Shown here: positions 54,070-64,000 of the stretch, piece after piece
Layout: each line of letters opens with the position of its first letter
Position numbering within the stretch: position 1 is the stretch's first letter
DNA from: Devosia yakushimensis
Lineage (GTDB): Bacteria; Pseudomonadota; Alphaproteobacteria; Rhizobiales; Devosiaceae
Assembly (NCBI RefSeq): GCF_030159855.1
Contig: NZ_BSNG01000001.1
Span: 1,612,001 to 1,676,000, forward strand
DNA: 64,000 nt
Direction of reading: 5' to 3'
Position numbers and translations under genes: made by a program
Notes under the pieces: model-generated
Told to the model about the DNA's origin: nothing
Databases searched by the model: none
What the model saw: only the letters and a program-made list of their open reading frames with translations

Positions 54070-55164
54070 TCAATCCCAGCTGAGCGCGCCGCCGTTCTGG
54101 TATTCGATAACGCGCGTCTCGAAGAAGTTCTTCTCCTTCTTCAAATCCATCGCCTCGCTCATCCAGGGGAATGGATTTTCGGTTTCGGGGAAAACCGCCG
54201 CCAGCCCCAACTGCGCACAGCGGCGGTTGGCGATGAAGTGCATATATTGCTCGCACAGCGCCGCATTGAGCCCCAGGAAACCGCGCGGCATGGTGTCCCG
54301 GCCATAGGCCGCTTCCAATTCGGCAGCCGTCTTGATCATGCCGCGAACCTCCTCCTGGAACTCCTTGATCCAGACATGGGGGTTCTCGGCCTTGATCTGG
54401 TTGATGACGTCGATGCCGAAATTGAGGTGAATGGACTCGTCGCGCAGGATGTATTGGTACTGCTCGGCAATGCCAACCATCTTGTTGCGGCGGCCCAGCG
54501 AGAGGATTTGCGCGAAGCCGGTATAGAACCACATGCCCTCGAAGATGACGTAGAACGCCACCAGGTCGCGCACGAAGGCGCGGTCGGTGTCCGGCGTGCC
54601 GGTGGTGAAATCGGGATCGTCCAGGTGCTGGGTGAAATTCAGCGCCCAGGCCGCTTTGTCGGTGATCGAGGGCACTTCGCGATACATGTTGAACAGCTCG
54701 CCCTCATCAAGGCCAAGACTTTCCACGATGTACTGGAAGGTGTGCGTATGCACTGCCTCCTCAAAGGCTTGTCGCAGCAGATATTGCCGGCATTCGGGAT
54801 TGGTCAGATGGCGATAGATCGCTAGCACGATATTGTTGGCCACCAGGCTTTCCGAGGCTGCAAAGAAGCCAAGATTGCGCTTGAGCGTATGGCGCTCATC
54901 GTCGGTCAGCCCGTCCTTGGACTTCCACAGTGCGATATCGGCCTGCATGGAGACCTCGGTGGGCATCCAATGGTTGTTGCAGCCATTGAGGTATTTTTCC
55001 CAGGCCCATTTGTATTTGAGCGGCAGCAGCTGGTTCACATCGGCGCGGCAATTGATCATCGCCTTGTCGTCGACGGAGACGCGGCCGCCGTCGCGGTCAA
55101 TACGGGCTTCGCTGGTGGGGATAGGCGCAGGCTTGGCGGCGTCGGAGGACCAATCGAGAGACAT
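54070..55164 (-). CDS. nrdB: Class I ribonucleotide reductase small subunit, subclass Ic (Mn/Fe type)
   Basis: Holds the metal cofactor that starts radical chemistry in NrdA. The 364 residues carry six ligands: Glu105 (ASESLVANN), Glu136 and His139 (FEEAVHTHTF), Glu209 (IFEGMWF), Glu243 and His246 (RDESIHLNFG). The radical Tyr position, four residues after His139, is Phe143. All spacings (31, 3, 4, 66, 34, 3) equal those of Chlamydia trachomatis R2 (E89, E120, H123, F127, E193, E227, H230), the model Mn/Fe class Ic enzyme. The first ligand is Glu, not Asp, again as in class Ic. It lies 182 bases after nrdA. Confidence 0.95.
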   Translation of the reverse strand: MSLDWSSDAAKPAPIPTSEARIDRDGGRVSVDDKAMINCRADVNQLLPLKYKWAWEKYLNGCNNHWMPTEVSMQADIALWKSKDGLTDDERHTLKRNLGFFAASESLVANNIVLAIYRHLTNPECRQYLLRQAFEEAVHTHTFQYIVESLGLDEGELFNMYREVPSITDKAAWALNFTQHLDDPDFTTGTPDTDRAFVRDLVAFYVIFEGMWFYTGFAQILSLGRRNKMVGIAEQYQYILRDESIHLNFGIDVINQIKAENPHVWIKEFQEEVRGMIKTAAELEAAYGRDTMPRGFLGLNAALCEQYMHFIANRRCAQLGLAAVFPETENPFPWMSEAMDLKKEKNFFETRVIEYQNGGALSWD

Positions 55165-55216
55165 TTTGGGATTCCTTGAATTTTGGAGATGTGTTGACCG
55201 GAGGGCGATCTCTCCA

Positions 55217-55302
55217 CCCCGTCATCACGGGGCTTGTCCCGGTGATCCATGTTCAGCGTATGCGGAGCGGTGGATTGCCCGGACGAGCCGGGCAATGACG
55301 GT
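55217..55302. repeat. Palindromic repeat between nrdA and nrdB
   Basis: Two hairpins sit back to back: ATCACGGGG/CCCGGTGAT (55224-55246, one mismatch) and ATTGCCCGG/CCGGGCAAT (55274-55296), with outer CCGTCAT/ATGACGG arms. The ATTGCCCGG-N-CCGGGCAAT type is one of the commonest intergenic palindromes in rhizobial-type genomes. It is transcribed between nrdA and nrdB and could set their relative expression. Confidence 0.8.
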
Positions 55303-55346
55303 GCGAGGAGATGAGTGCTGGTCACATCGGTCGGCGATGCGTGGTC

Positions 55347-58247
<2,901 letters not shown>

Positions 58248-58250
58248 TGG

Positions 58251-58282
58251 ACCCCCATAGTCCTTAGCTGGATGGCGGGGGC
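58251..58282 (-). promoter_or_regulatory. nrdA ribosome site and possible sequestering stem
   Basis: The strong ribosome site GGGGGT (minus 58256-58251) lies a few bases before the nrdA ATG. CCC-g-CCAT on the minus strand (58279 down to 58272) can pair with ATGGGGG there, hiding the ribosome site. This is a candidate expression platform for translational control by the upstream riboswitch; the pairing is computed by eye only. Confidence 0.4.
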
Positions 58283-58366
58283 GAATGGGCGCGCGCGGGT
58301 TCCGGATGTGCCGGCAAAGCTCCGCTGGCGACCAACCGGGACACCCCGCCCGTGGACGTTCTAACC

Positions 58367-58498
58367 TGTCGCGGCAGGTATCTGGCTGGCGTGCCAGGGC
58401 ACGCTTTCACAGTTGCGGGGGCAGCGCCGGACTGGGGCCCAAGGCCCGCACCGGCTTCCCTATTATCACACGTCCTTGCGACCCGCGTGACCACGACA
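58367..58498 (-). promoter_or_regulatory. Cobalamin (B12) riboswitch upstream of nrdAB
   Basis: On the minus strand the conserved core is unmistakable: AATAGGGAAGCCGGTG (58464-58449), GTCCGGCGCTGCCCCCGCAA (ending at 58413), CCGCAACTGT (58418-58409), and the B12 box AGCCAGATACCTGCC (about 58387-58373). Closing helix P1 pairs TGTCGTGG (58498-58491) with CCGCGACA (58374-58367), eight pairs with one G-U. The nrdA start lies 120 bases downstream. Cobalamin riboswitches normally switch the gene off when B12 is bound. Confidence 0.95.
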
Positions 58499-58513
58499 CA
58501 CCATATGTTGTGT
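58498..58513. promoter_or_regulatory. NrdR-box-like palindrome upstream of nrdA
   Basis: Minus-strand ACACAACATATGGTGT matches the NrdR box acaCwATATATwgtgt at 14 of 16 positions, with perfect ACAC/GTGT ends. It abuts the 5' end of the riboswitch and lies near a TTGACG hexamer (minus 58535-58530), so it would overlap the promoter. NrdR boxes normally come in pairs; I see only one good copy. Confidence 0.62.
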
Positions 58514-58614
58514 TCCTCATCGTGATTCACGTCAAGGGCTTGTTTGGCGAGCTAATGCTAGCAGACTGTTAACATTGGGCTGGCATTTGGGCTGCTCCCG
58601 TGTAGCTTTTCGGC

Positions 58615-61044
58615 ATGGCCAGCGAAAAACTCCAGACCTACCGCCGGAAACGCGATTTCTCCAAGACCACAGAGCCGGTCGGCGCGGGCAACGAGACCGG
58701 CAATCGATTTGTCGTGCACAAGCATTCGGCGTCCTCCGACCATTACGACCTGCGGCTCGAACTCGATGGCGTGCTCAAAAGCTGGGCGGTGCCCAAGGGC
58801 CCGTCGCTGAACCCGGCCGACAAGCGGCTGGCAGCGGCGACGGAAGACCATCCGCTCGACTATTTCGATTTCGAGGGCGTGATCCCCGAGGGTGAATATG
58901 GCGGCGGGCCCATGATCGTCTGGGATTGGGGTGTCTGGGCGCCGATGGGCGATCCGCATGCCGATCTGGAAAAGGGTAGTTTCAAGTTTCGCCTGGCTGG
59001 GGAGAAGCTCAATGGCGGCTGGATGCTGACCCGGCTCAAGGGCAAGCCCGAGGACAAGGGCCGGGACAATTGGCTGCTGTTCAAGGAACGCGACCCGGCA
59101 ATGGATACCGAGGTCGATATTCTCAAGGAACGACCGGAAAGCGTCAAAAGCGGCCGGCGCATCGAGGAGCTGGTTGCGCCCCCTGCCCCCGTTAAACGGG
59201 TCAAAATCATGCCGGGCAAGGCAGCCGGGGCGATCAAGGGGCCGATGCCCGACAAGGTCGACCTGCAATTGGCCACGGCCGCCGAGGCACCGCCGAAGGA
59301 TGCCAGCGGCTGGCTGCATGAGATCAAGTTCGACGGCTACCGGACATTGGCGTTCATCGAGGCCGGCAAGACACGGCTGATCACCCGCGGTGGCCTTGAT
59401 TGGACCCGCCGCTATGGCGACCTGCCCGAGGCCTTTGCGGCGCTCGATTGCAAACAGGCGGTTATCGACGGCGAAATCGTCGTGCTGGATGACGATGGGA
59501 TCAGCCGCTTCGGCAAGCTGCAGGATGCGCTTGCCGAAGGGGCCAGCCACAAGCTGGTCTTTTATGCCTTCGACCTGCTCTATCTCGACGGTTGGGACCT
59601 GCGCGGCGTCGAACTCACCAAGCGCAAGACGCTACTGGCGCAGCTCCTGGCGGGGCATATCAATGCTCGCTCTGCCCTGCATTACAGCGATCATATGGAG
59701 GGCGATGCCGGCCCGCTTTACGGCCTGGCATCGGAGAAGGGTCTTGAGGGTATCGTCGCCAAGCGCGCCAAGGGCACCTATCAAGGGGGCCGTTCCCCGG
59801 GGTGGCTCAAGGTCAAGGCGCTCAAGACGGGCGATTTCGTCATCGCCGGCTACACCGATTCCGAAGATGCAGGCGGCATTGGCGCTCTGGGCCTGGCCGA
59901 ATGGGTCGATGGCGAATTGCATTATCGCGGCAAGGTCGGCACGGGGTTTGACGCGAGCACCATGCGTGCGCTGCTCAAGCGGCTCGCGCCCATGCGCATT
60001 GCCGACAAGCTGGATGGCGCGCCACCCGATGTGCTGCCCGTGCGCCCTACCCTCACGGCACGCATTCAATATGCCACGATGACCACCGATGGCCTGCTGC
60101 GCCATTCGGTGTTCAAGGGACTGCGCGAGGTGGAGCTGACAACGCCGGCAACCCAGCCCCGCAAGCGCATTATCTCGGATGCCGACCTAGCCGGCATCTG
60201 GGTGACCAACCCGACGCGGCGGCTATTCGGCAAATCCGGCCCGACCAAGCTTGATATCGCAGTCTATTACGCCGCCGTGGGCGACTACATGCTGCCCCAC
60301 CTGTTCAACCGGCCGGTGTCGCTGTTCCGCTGCCCCAGCGGCAGCACCAAGGATTGCTTCTTCCAGCGCCACGCCTTTACCGGCATGCCCCCGACCATAA
60401 AGGTGTTCGAGACCAAGAATTCGGATGACGAGACGCGAACCTATATCTCGGTCGAGGACGCCAAGGGCTATCTGGCGCTGGCGCAGTTCGGTGTGGTCGA
60501 ATTCCACGTCTGGGGCACCCATGAACGCCATCTGGACAAGCCTGACCGGGTGATTTTCGACCTCGACCCCGGTGAGGGCGTGGAATGGCGCGACGTGGTC
60601 AATGCGGCGGTGCATCTGCGGGGCGAGCTGGAGGGCATGGGGCTCGCTCCCTTCGTCAAGACCTCGGGCGGGCGCGGCGTGCATATCGTCGTGCCGATCA
60701 AGCAAAAGCTGGGCTGGAAACAGGTGCACCAGGCATCTTCGGCCATTGCCAGCCGGCTGGCGGCGACGGGGCGCGATACATTCGTCACCCTGATGGGTGC
60801 CGAGAACCGCAAGGGCCGCATCTTCATCGATTTCTATCGCAATGCGCGTAGCGCCACGGCTGTCGCCGCCTATTCCTTGCGGGCGCGGCCCCATCTGCCA
60901 GCATCAACGCCAATTGATTGGCGGGATCTGGAGTCCATCGACTCTCCGCTGGACCTCAATTATTCTTCACTTCCGGGTCTATTAACCACGTCAGGCGACC
61001 CCTGGGCCGAAATTAACGAGTCCGCACGGGATTTGCCCGCATGA
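58615..61044 (+). CDS. ligD: DNA ligase D (NHEJ multifunctional ligase)
   Basis: Processes and seals double-strand breaks with Ku. The 809 residues run in the order phosphoesterase - ligase - polymerase. The PE domain (about 1-170) has FVVHKHSASSDHYDLRLELD and FEGVIPEGEYGGG. The ATP-dependent ligase (about 215-510) has nucleotidyl Lys motif EIKFDGYR and EGIVAKRAKGTY. The primase-like POL domain (about 540-800) has the metal motif FDLDPG and KTSGGRGVHIVVP. ATG at 58615. It is divergent from nrdA and 41 bases upstream of ku. Confidence 0.96.
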   Translation: MASEKLQTYRRKRDFSKTTEPVGAGNETGNRFVVHKHSASSDHYDLRLELDGVLKSWAVPKGPSLNPADKRLAAATEDHPLDYFDFEGVIPEGEYGGGPMIVWDWGVWAPMGDPHADLEKGSFKFRLAGEKLNGGWMLTRLKGKPEDKGRDNWLLFKERDPAMDTEVDILKERPESVKSGRRIEELVAPPAPVKRVKIMPGKAAGAIKGPMPDKVDLQLATAAEAPPKDASGWLHEIKFDGYRTLAFIEAGKTRLITRGGLDWTRRYGDLPEAFAALDCKQAVIDGEIVVLDDDGISRFGKLQDALAEGASHKLVFYAFDLLYLDGWDLRGVELTKRKTLLAQLLAGHINARSALHYSDHMEGDAGPLYGLASEKGLEGIVAKRAKGTYQGGRSPGWLKVKALKTGDFVIAGYTDSEDAGGIGALGLAEWVDGELHYRGKVGTGFDASTMRALLKRLAPMRIADKLDGAPPDVLPVRPTLTARIQYATMTTDGLLRHSVFKGLREVELTTPATQPRKRIISDADLAGIWVTNPTRRLFGKSGPTKLDIAVYYAAVGDYMLPHLFNRPVSLFRCPSGSTKDCFFQRHAFTGMPPTIKVFETKNSDDETRTYISVEDAKGYLALAQFGVVEFHVWGTHERHLDKPDRVIFDLDPGEGVEWRDVVNAAVHLRGELEGMGLAPFVKTSGGRGVHIVVPIKQKLGWKQVHQASSAIASRLAATGRDTFVTLMGAENRKGRIFIDFYRNARSATAVAAYSLRARPHLPASTPIDWRDLESIDSPLDLNYSSLPGLLTTSGDPWAEINESARDLPA

Positions 61045-61085
61045 TTTCTTGTGGTGAGGAAGTAGTTCGCGCGTAGGAGGCAAGA

Positions 61086-61982
61086 ATGGCCGCGAGAGCA
61101 AGTTGGAAGGGCCAGCTTCGGCTGAGCCTGGTGAGCTGTCAGGTAAAGCTGTTTCCGGCGACCAGCGCCTCGGAGCGCATCAGCTTCAACCAATTGCACA
61201 AGGACACGCATAACCGCATCAACATGAAGGCGGTGGACCCCGAATTGGGTCTGGTCGAGCGGAGCGACCTGGTGCGCGGCTACGAATACGAGCCCAAGCA
61301 ATATATCATCATCGATGATGCCGATCTCGACGCCGTGCGCATCGAATCCAACCACACGATGAACATCGAGGCCTTTGTCGATGCCGGCGAGGTGGACGTG
61401 CTCTATCAGGACACGCCCTATTACCTGGCGCCCGACGGGGCCATGGCCGAGGAAACCTTTATCGTGCTGCGCGAAGCGCTACGCAAAAGCGGCAAGGTCG
61501 CGATTGCGCGGCTGGTGCTGACCAGTCGCGAGCGCGTGGTGACCATTGGCGCCCGCGAAACCGGCATGTTCGTGACCACGCTGCGCAACCCGAACGAAGT
61601 GCGCGGCACTGCCGAATATTTCGACAATATTCCCGTCGGCAAGCCGGACCAGGAAATGCTCGATCTGGCGCAAAAGCTGATCGAGCAGAAGGTGACGACC
61701 TTCAATCCCAAGGATTACGAGGACCGCTATGAGCAGGCGCTGATGGCCATGATCCGCGAGAAGCTCAAGGGCCACAATCCGATCATTGCGGCGGCGCCCG
61801 AACGGGGTAATGTCATCAACCTGATGGATGCGCTCAAGGCCAGCCTTGGCGAAGCCAAGCCGGCCGCCAAGAGCAAGCCCAAGGCGGTCCCCAAGGAATC
61901 GCCGGTCAAGGCATCGCTGAAGGCGGCGCTGGAAGCGTCCAAGGCTGCGGCACCAAAGGCGGCACCGAAGAAGAAGGCCTAA
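61086..61982 (+). CDS. ku: Ku homodimeric DNA end-binding protein
   Basis: Forms a ring on DNA double-strand ends and recruits LigD. The 298 residues begin ARASWKGQLRLSLVSCQVKL and carry the core segments LVERSDLVRGYEYEPKQYI and PYYLAPDGAMAEETFIVLRE. The tail after about residue 255 is rich in Lys/Ala/Pro (KPKAVPKESPVKASLKAALE onward), the extended C-terminus that in other bacterial Ku proteins binds DNA. ATG at 61086 follows AGGAGG. The next gene starts three bases after its stop. Confidence 0.96.
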   Translation: MAARASWKGQLRLSLVSCQVKLFPATSASERISFNQLHKDTHNRINMKAVDPELGLVERSDLVRGYEYEPKQYIIIDDADLDAVRIESNHTMNIEAFVDAGEVDVLYQDTPYYLAPDGAMAEETFIVLREALRKSGKVAIARLVLTSRERVVTIGARETGMFVTTLRNPNEVRGTAEYFDNIPVGKPDQEMLDLAQKLIEQKVTTFNPKDYEDRYEQALMAMIREKLKGHNPIIAAAPERGNVINLMDALKASLGEAKPAAKSKPKAVPKESPVKASLKAALEASKAAAPKAAPKKKA

Positions 61983-61985
61983 ATC

Positions 61986-63062
61986 ATGCAATTGCGCGGG
62001 GAGAGCTTTGGCGTCGTCGGCGCCCTGCAGGCCTTCCCGCTGCGCCTTGCCGCCAGACGTGTCGAAAGCCATGGCGGACGGCTGCACCGCAATGTGACCC
62101 GCGCGACAACCTGCGTCGTTTTCGGCCGCACGCTGCTCGCGCGGCAGGACGAAGCCGAAATCGAACGCCGGGTTGGGGGCGTGCCGCCCAATGCCCGAGC
62201 CCTCAGCGAAAATGGGTTTCTGCGCCTGCTGGGCTCACTGCCCCCGGTTCCCGCCGCTAATATCAGCCGGCAATCGATACTCGAGCAATCGGGATTGGCG
62301 GGGCCGGTTTTTGACATGCTGGCGCTGTTCGACGCTTTCGAACATCATGCCGAGCCATTCTCGTTTCGCGATGTGATCCTTGCCAAGAAATATGCCGGCC
62401 TATTGGCAAGCGGCGCGGCATGGAGCGCGGTGGCGCGATCGGTGCACCAGATCGGGCCGGTGGGCTCGCTGACGGCCCTCACGCTGCATCCGGCGGGGAC
62501 GGAGAAGATCGTCAGCCTCGACGCTCATTCCTTTGCCGAGCTGGATGGGCAGCGTCTTCTCGCCCTGCCCGAAGGCGATGACGAGGCGGAGGACTATTTT
62601 GGGCTGGCGGAGACCGCCGAGGCGGCGGGCCTGCTGGCGGAGGCCGCCACGCTCTATGCCCATTGCTCCTCCATCGACCCCAGCGACGCCACGGCGCCGT
62701 TCAATCTGGGCAATTGCCTGCGTGCGCTCAACCATGCCGAGGAGGCCGCATTGGCCTATGCGACGGCGCTCAAGCGCGATCCCGGCTTTGTCGAGGCCTG
62801 GTTCAACTATGGCGGCCTGCTGCGCGACGCGGGCAAGCTCAAGGCGGCGCGCCAGCATCTGACCAAGGCGGTCGAGCTCGATCCGGATTATGCTGACGCG
62901 GTCTATAATCTGGCGGCGATTGCCTATGATGGGGATGACCTGGCGGCGGCGCGGCAATATTGGCGGCGCTATCTCGAACTCGATGCCACCTCGGATTGGG
63001 CCAAACGGGCGCGGGCCGGCATAGTGGTGGCGGATCAACACTTACGGAAATCGGCGGGCTAG
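61986..63062 (+). CDS. BRCT-like / MerR-like / TPR protein linked to NHEJ genes
   Basis: A 358-residue protein with no assigned function that I know of. Residues 1-83 look like a BRCT domain: LRGESFGVVGALQAFPLRLA, a Gly-Gly turn (ESHGGRLHRNVTRATTCVVF) and a closing helix ALSENGFLRLLG. Residues about 93-155 resemble a MerR-type helix-turn-helix (FSFRDVILAKKYAGLLASGA). From about 205 to 340 there are three to four TPR repeats (APFNLGNCLRALNHAEEAAL, AWFNYGGLLRDAGKLKAARQ, AVYNLAAIAYDGDDLAAARQ). It sits three bases after ku and abuts the hydrolase gene, so it is translationally linked to the NHEJ operon. Confidence 0.75.
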   Translation: MQLRGESFGVVGALQAFPLRLAARRVESHGGRLHRNVTRATTCVVFGRTLLARQDEAEIERRVGGVPPNARALSENGFLRLLGSLPPVPAANISRQSILEQSGLAGPVFDMLALFDAFEHHAEPFSFRDVILAKKYAGLLASGAAWSAVARSVHQIGPVGSLTALTLHPAGTEKIVSLDAHSFAELDGQRLLALPEGDDEAEDYFGLAETAEAAGLLAEAATLYAHCSSIDPSDATAPFNLGNCLRALNHAEEAALAYATALKRDPGFVEAWFNYGGLLRDAGKLKAARQHLTKAVELDPDYADAVYNLAAIAYDGDDLAAARQYWRRYLELDATSDWAKRARAGIVVADQHLRKSAG

Positions 63063-63707
63063 ATGGCAACGGACTTTCTCTTTGACGGGCCGGAAGATGC
63101 CCGGATCACGCTGCTCCTCGCCCATGGGGCCGGGGCGCCGATGGATTCCCCGTGGATGGCGAATGCGGCCGCATTATTGGCTGCCCGGGGCCTGCGCGTT
63201 GCGCGCTTCGAATTTGGCTATATGGCCAGCCGCCGCACTGAAGCGGGCAGCAAGCCGCCGCCCCGCGCCGAGAAGGTGATGCCGGAATTCATCGCGGCCG
63301 TGGACGATCTCGGCCCGACCAATGGCCCGCTGATCATTGGCGGCAAATCCATGGGCGGACGGGTGGCCAGCATGGTTGCCGATCCCCTGTTTGCCGCCAA
63401 ACGGATCGCGGGGCTGGTCTGCCTGGGCTATCCCTTCCATCCGCCGGCCAAGCCGGACCAGCTGCGGACCAAGCACCTGATCGAGCTGCAGGCGCCAGCA
63501 CTGATCGTCCAGGGAACACGCGATCCGTTCGGCACGCCGGAGGAAGTGGCCACCTATGGGTTGCCGCCGACGATTGAGGTGAAATTCCTCGAAGACGGCG
63601 ACCATGATCTCAAACCGCGCAAGGCGGTGTCGGGCTTTTCGGCCGCGGACCATATGAAAACCATGGTCGAGACAATCGAGGCCTGGGCCGGGCGGATCGC
63701 GCCCTGA
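63063..63707 (+). CDS. Alpha/beta hydrolase of the Tex30/KANL3-like family
   Basis: A 214-residue hydrolase-fold protein (COG3571-like). It has LLLAHGAGAPMDSPWM, the nucleophile elbow GGKSMGGR, acid in VQGTRDPFGTPEE and His in EDGDHDLKPRK, a full triad. The substrate is unknown. Its ATG directly follows the TAG of the TPR gene and its TGA overlaps the start of xth, so it is tightly embedded in the NHEJ gene string. Confidence 0.88.
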   Translation: MATDFLFDGPEDARITLLLAHGAGAPMDSPWMANAAALLAARGLRVARFEFGYMASRRTEAGSKPPPRAEKVMPEFIAAVDDLGPTNGPLIIGGKSMGGRVASMVADPLFAAKRIAGLVCLGYPFHPPAKPDQLRTKHLIELQAPALIVQGTRDPFGTPEEVATYGLPPTIEVKFLEDGDHDLKPRKAVSGFSAADHMKTMVETIEAWAGRIAP

Positions 63708-64000
63708 AGATCGCCACCTACAATATCAATGGCATCAATACCCGGCTGGCCAATCTGATGGATTGGCTGGCCGATGCTGCGCCCGATGTGGTGTGCCTGC
63801 AGGAACTCAAGGCCAGCGAGCGGCAGTTTCCGGCCGGTGCGCTGGCCGATGCGGGCTATGGCTCGGTTTTCCTGGGGGAATCGGTCTGGAACGGCGTGGC
63901 TATCCTGGCCCGCGGGGTGGAGCCCGTGCTGACGCGCACCGGACTGCCGGGCAATGAGGATGACAAGCAGGCGCGCTATATCGAAGCGGCGGTCAATGGG
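63704..64000 (+). CDS. xth: Exodeoxyribonuclease III-like AP endonuclease (3' end cut by window)
   Basis: Endonuclease/exonuclease/phosphatase-family enzyme that cuts at abasic sites and trims 3' ends. The 99 visible residues include KIATYNINGINTRLANLMDW (metal/Asn motif), VVCLQELKAS (catalytic Glu) and WNGVAILARG. The only start that keeps the conserved N-terminal strand is CTG at 63704, overlapping the previous gene's TGA as CTGA; the first in-frame ATG (63757) would delete the KIATYNING motif. Use of CTG is inference. Open to the window edge. Confidence 0.88.
   Translation, partial: MKIATYNINGINTRLANLMDWLADAAPDVVCLQELKASERQFPAGALADAGYGSVFLGESVWNGVAILARGVEPVLTRTGLPGNEDDKQARYIEAAVNG

Overview
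The window is a gene-dense, GC-rich stretch of chromosome from an alphaproteobacterium, most likely of the Hyphomicrobiales. Devosiaceae is my best guess, but that is inference. The signs are a Suf operon led by a second cysteine desulfurase behind an Irr-type iron box, the aroQ-accB-accC-aat block close to DUF2155 and NDUFA12-type genes, an RNase E with an acidic insert in its S1 domain, bacterial NHEJ genes, and short palindromic repeats between genes. I see no rRNA, tRNA, CRISPR array, insertion sequence or prophage.

Layout. 1-6.3 kb: parE (5' end cut by the window), a RhlE-type helicase, a GGDEF protein and aroA. 6.3-13.7 kb: a minus-strand Suf iron-sulfur operon (sufS2-B-C-D-S-T-VOC-sufA). 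14-27 kb: a hydrolase, tyrS, a large AsmA/YhdP-like protein, a peroxiredoxin, an M23 peptidase, prfB with a programmed frameshift, a degenerate deformylase, a class A PBP and an amidase. 27-33.6 kb: rne, a WYL regulator with a VOC protein, a PEP mutase-like protein and an aminotransferase. 33.7-41 kb: a DsbA-like protein, aroQ-accBC-aat, an APH(3')-like kinase, a GyrI-like protein, a degenerate SDR, DUF2155 and NDUFA12. 41.5-54 kb: class II (B12-dependent) nrdJ behind a structured leader, an OLD-family nuclease, a DUF2161 nuclease-like gene, an E. coli-type murB, and poorly known genes including a frameshifted secreted protein. 54-58.6 kb: nrdB and nrdA on the minus strand behind a cobalamin riboswitch and an NrdR-like box. 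58.6-64 kb: ligD, ku, a BRCT/MerR-like/TPR protein, a hydrolase and xth (3' end cut).

The most coherent biology is the deoxyribonucleotide system. There are two ribonucleotide reductases about 10 kb apart. The B12-independent one carries a textbook cobalamin riboswitch. Its small subunit has Phe where the radical Tyr normally sits, with exactly the ligand spacing of the Chlamydia class Ic (Mn/Fe) enzyme. The cell therefore appears to choose between a cobalamin radical and a Mn/Fe cofactor according to B12 supply. The second notable system is the NHEJ gene string: ligD and ku are followed with almost no gaps by an uncharacterised BRCT-TPR protein, a hydrolase and exonuclease III.
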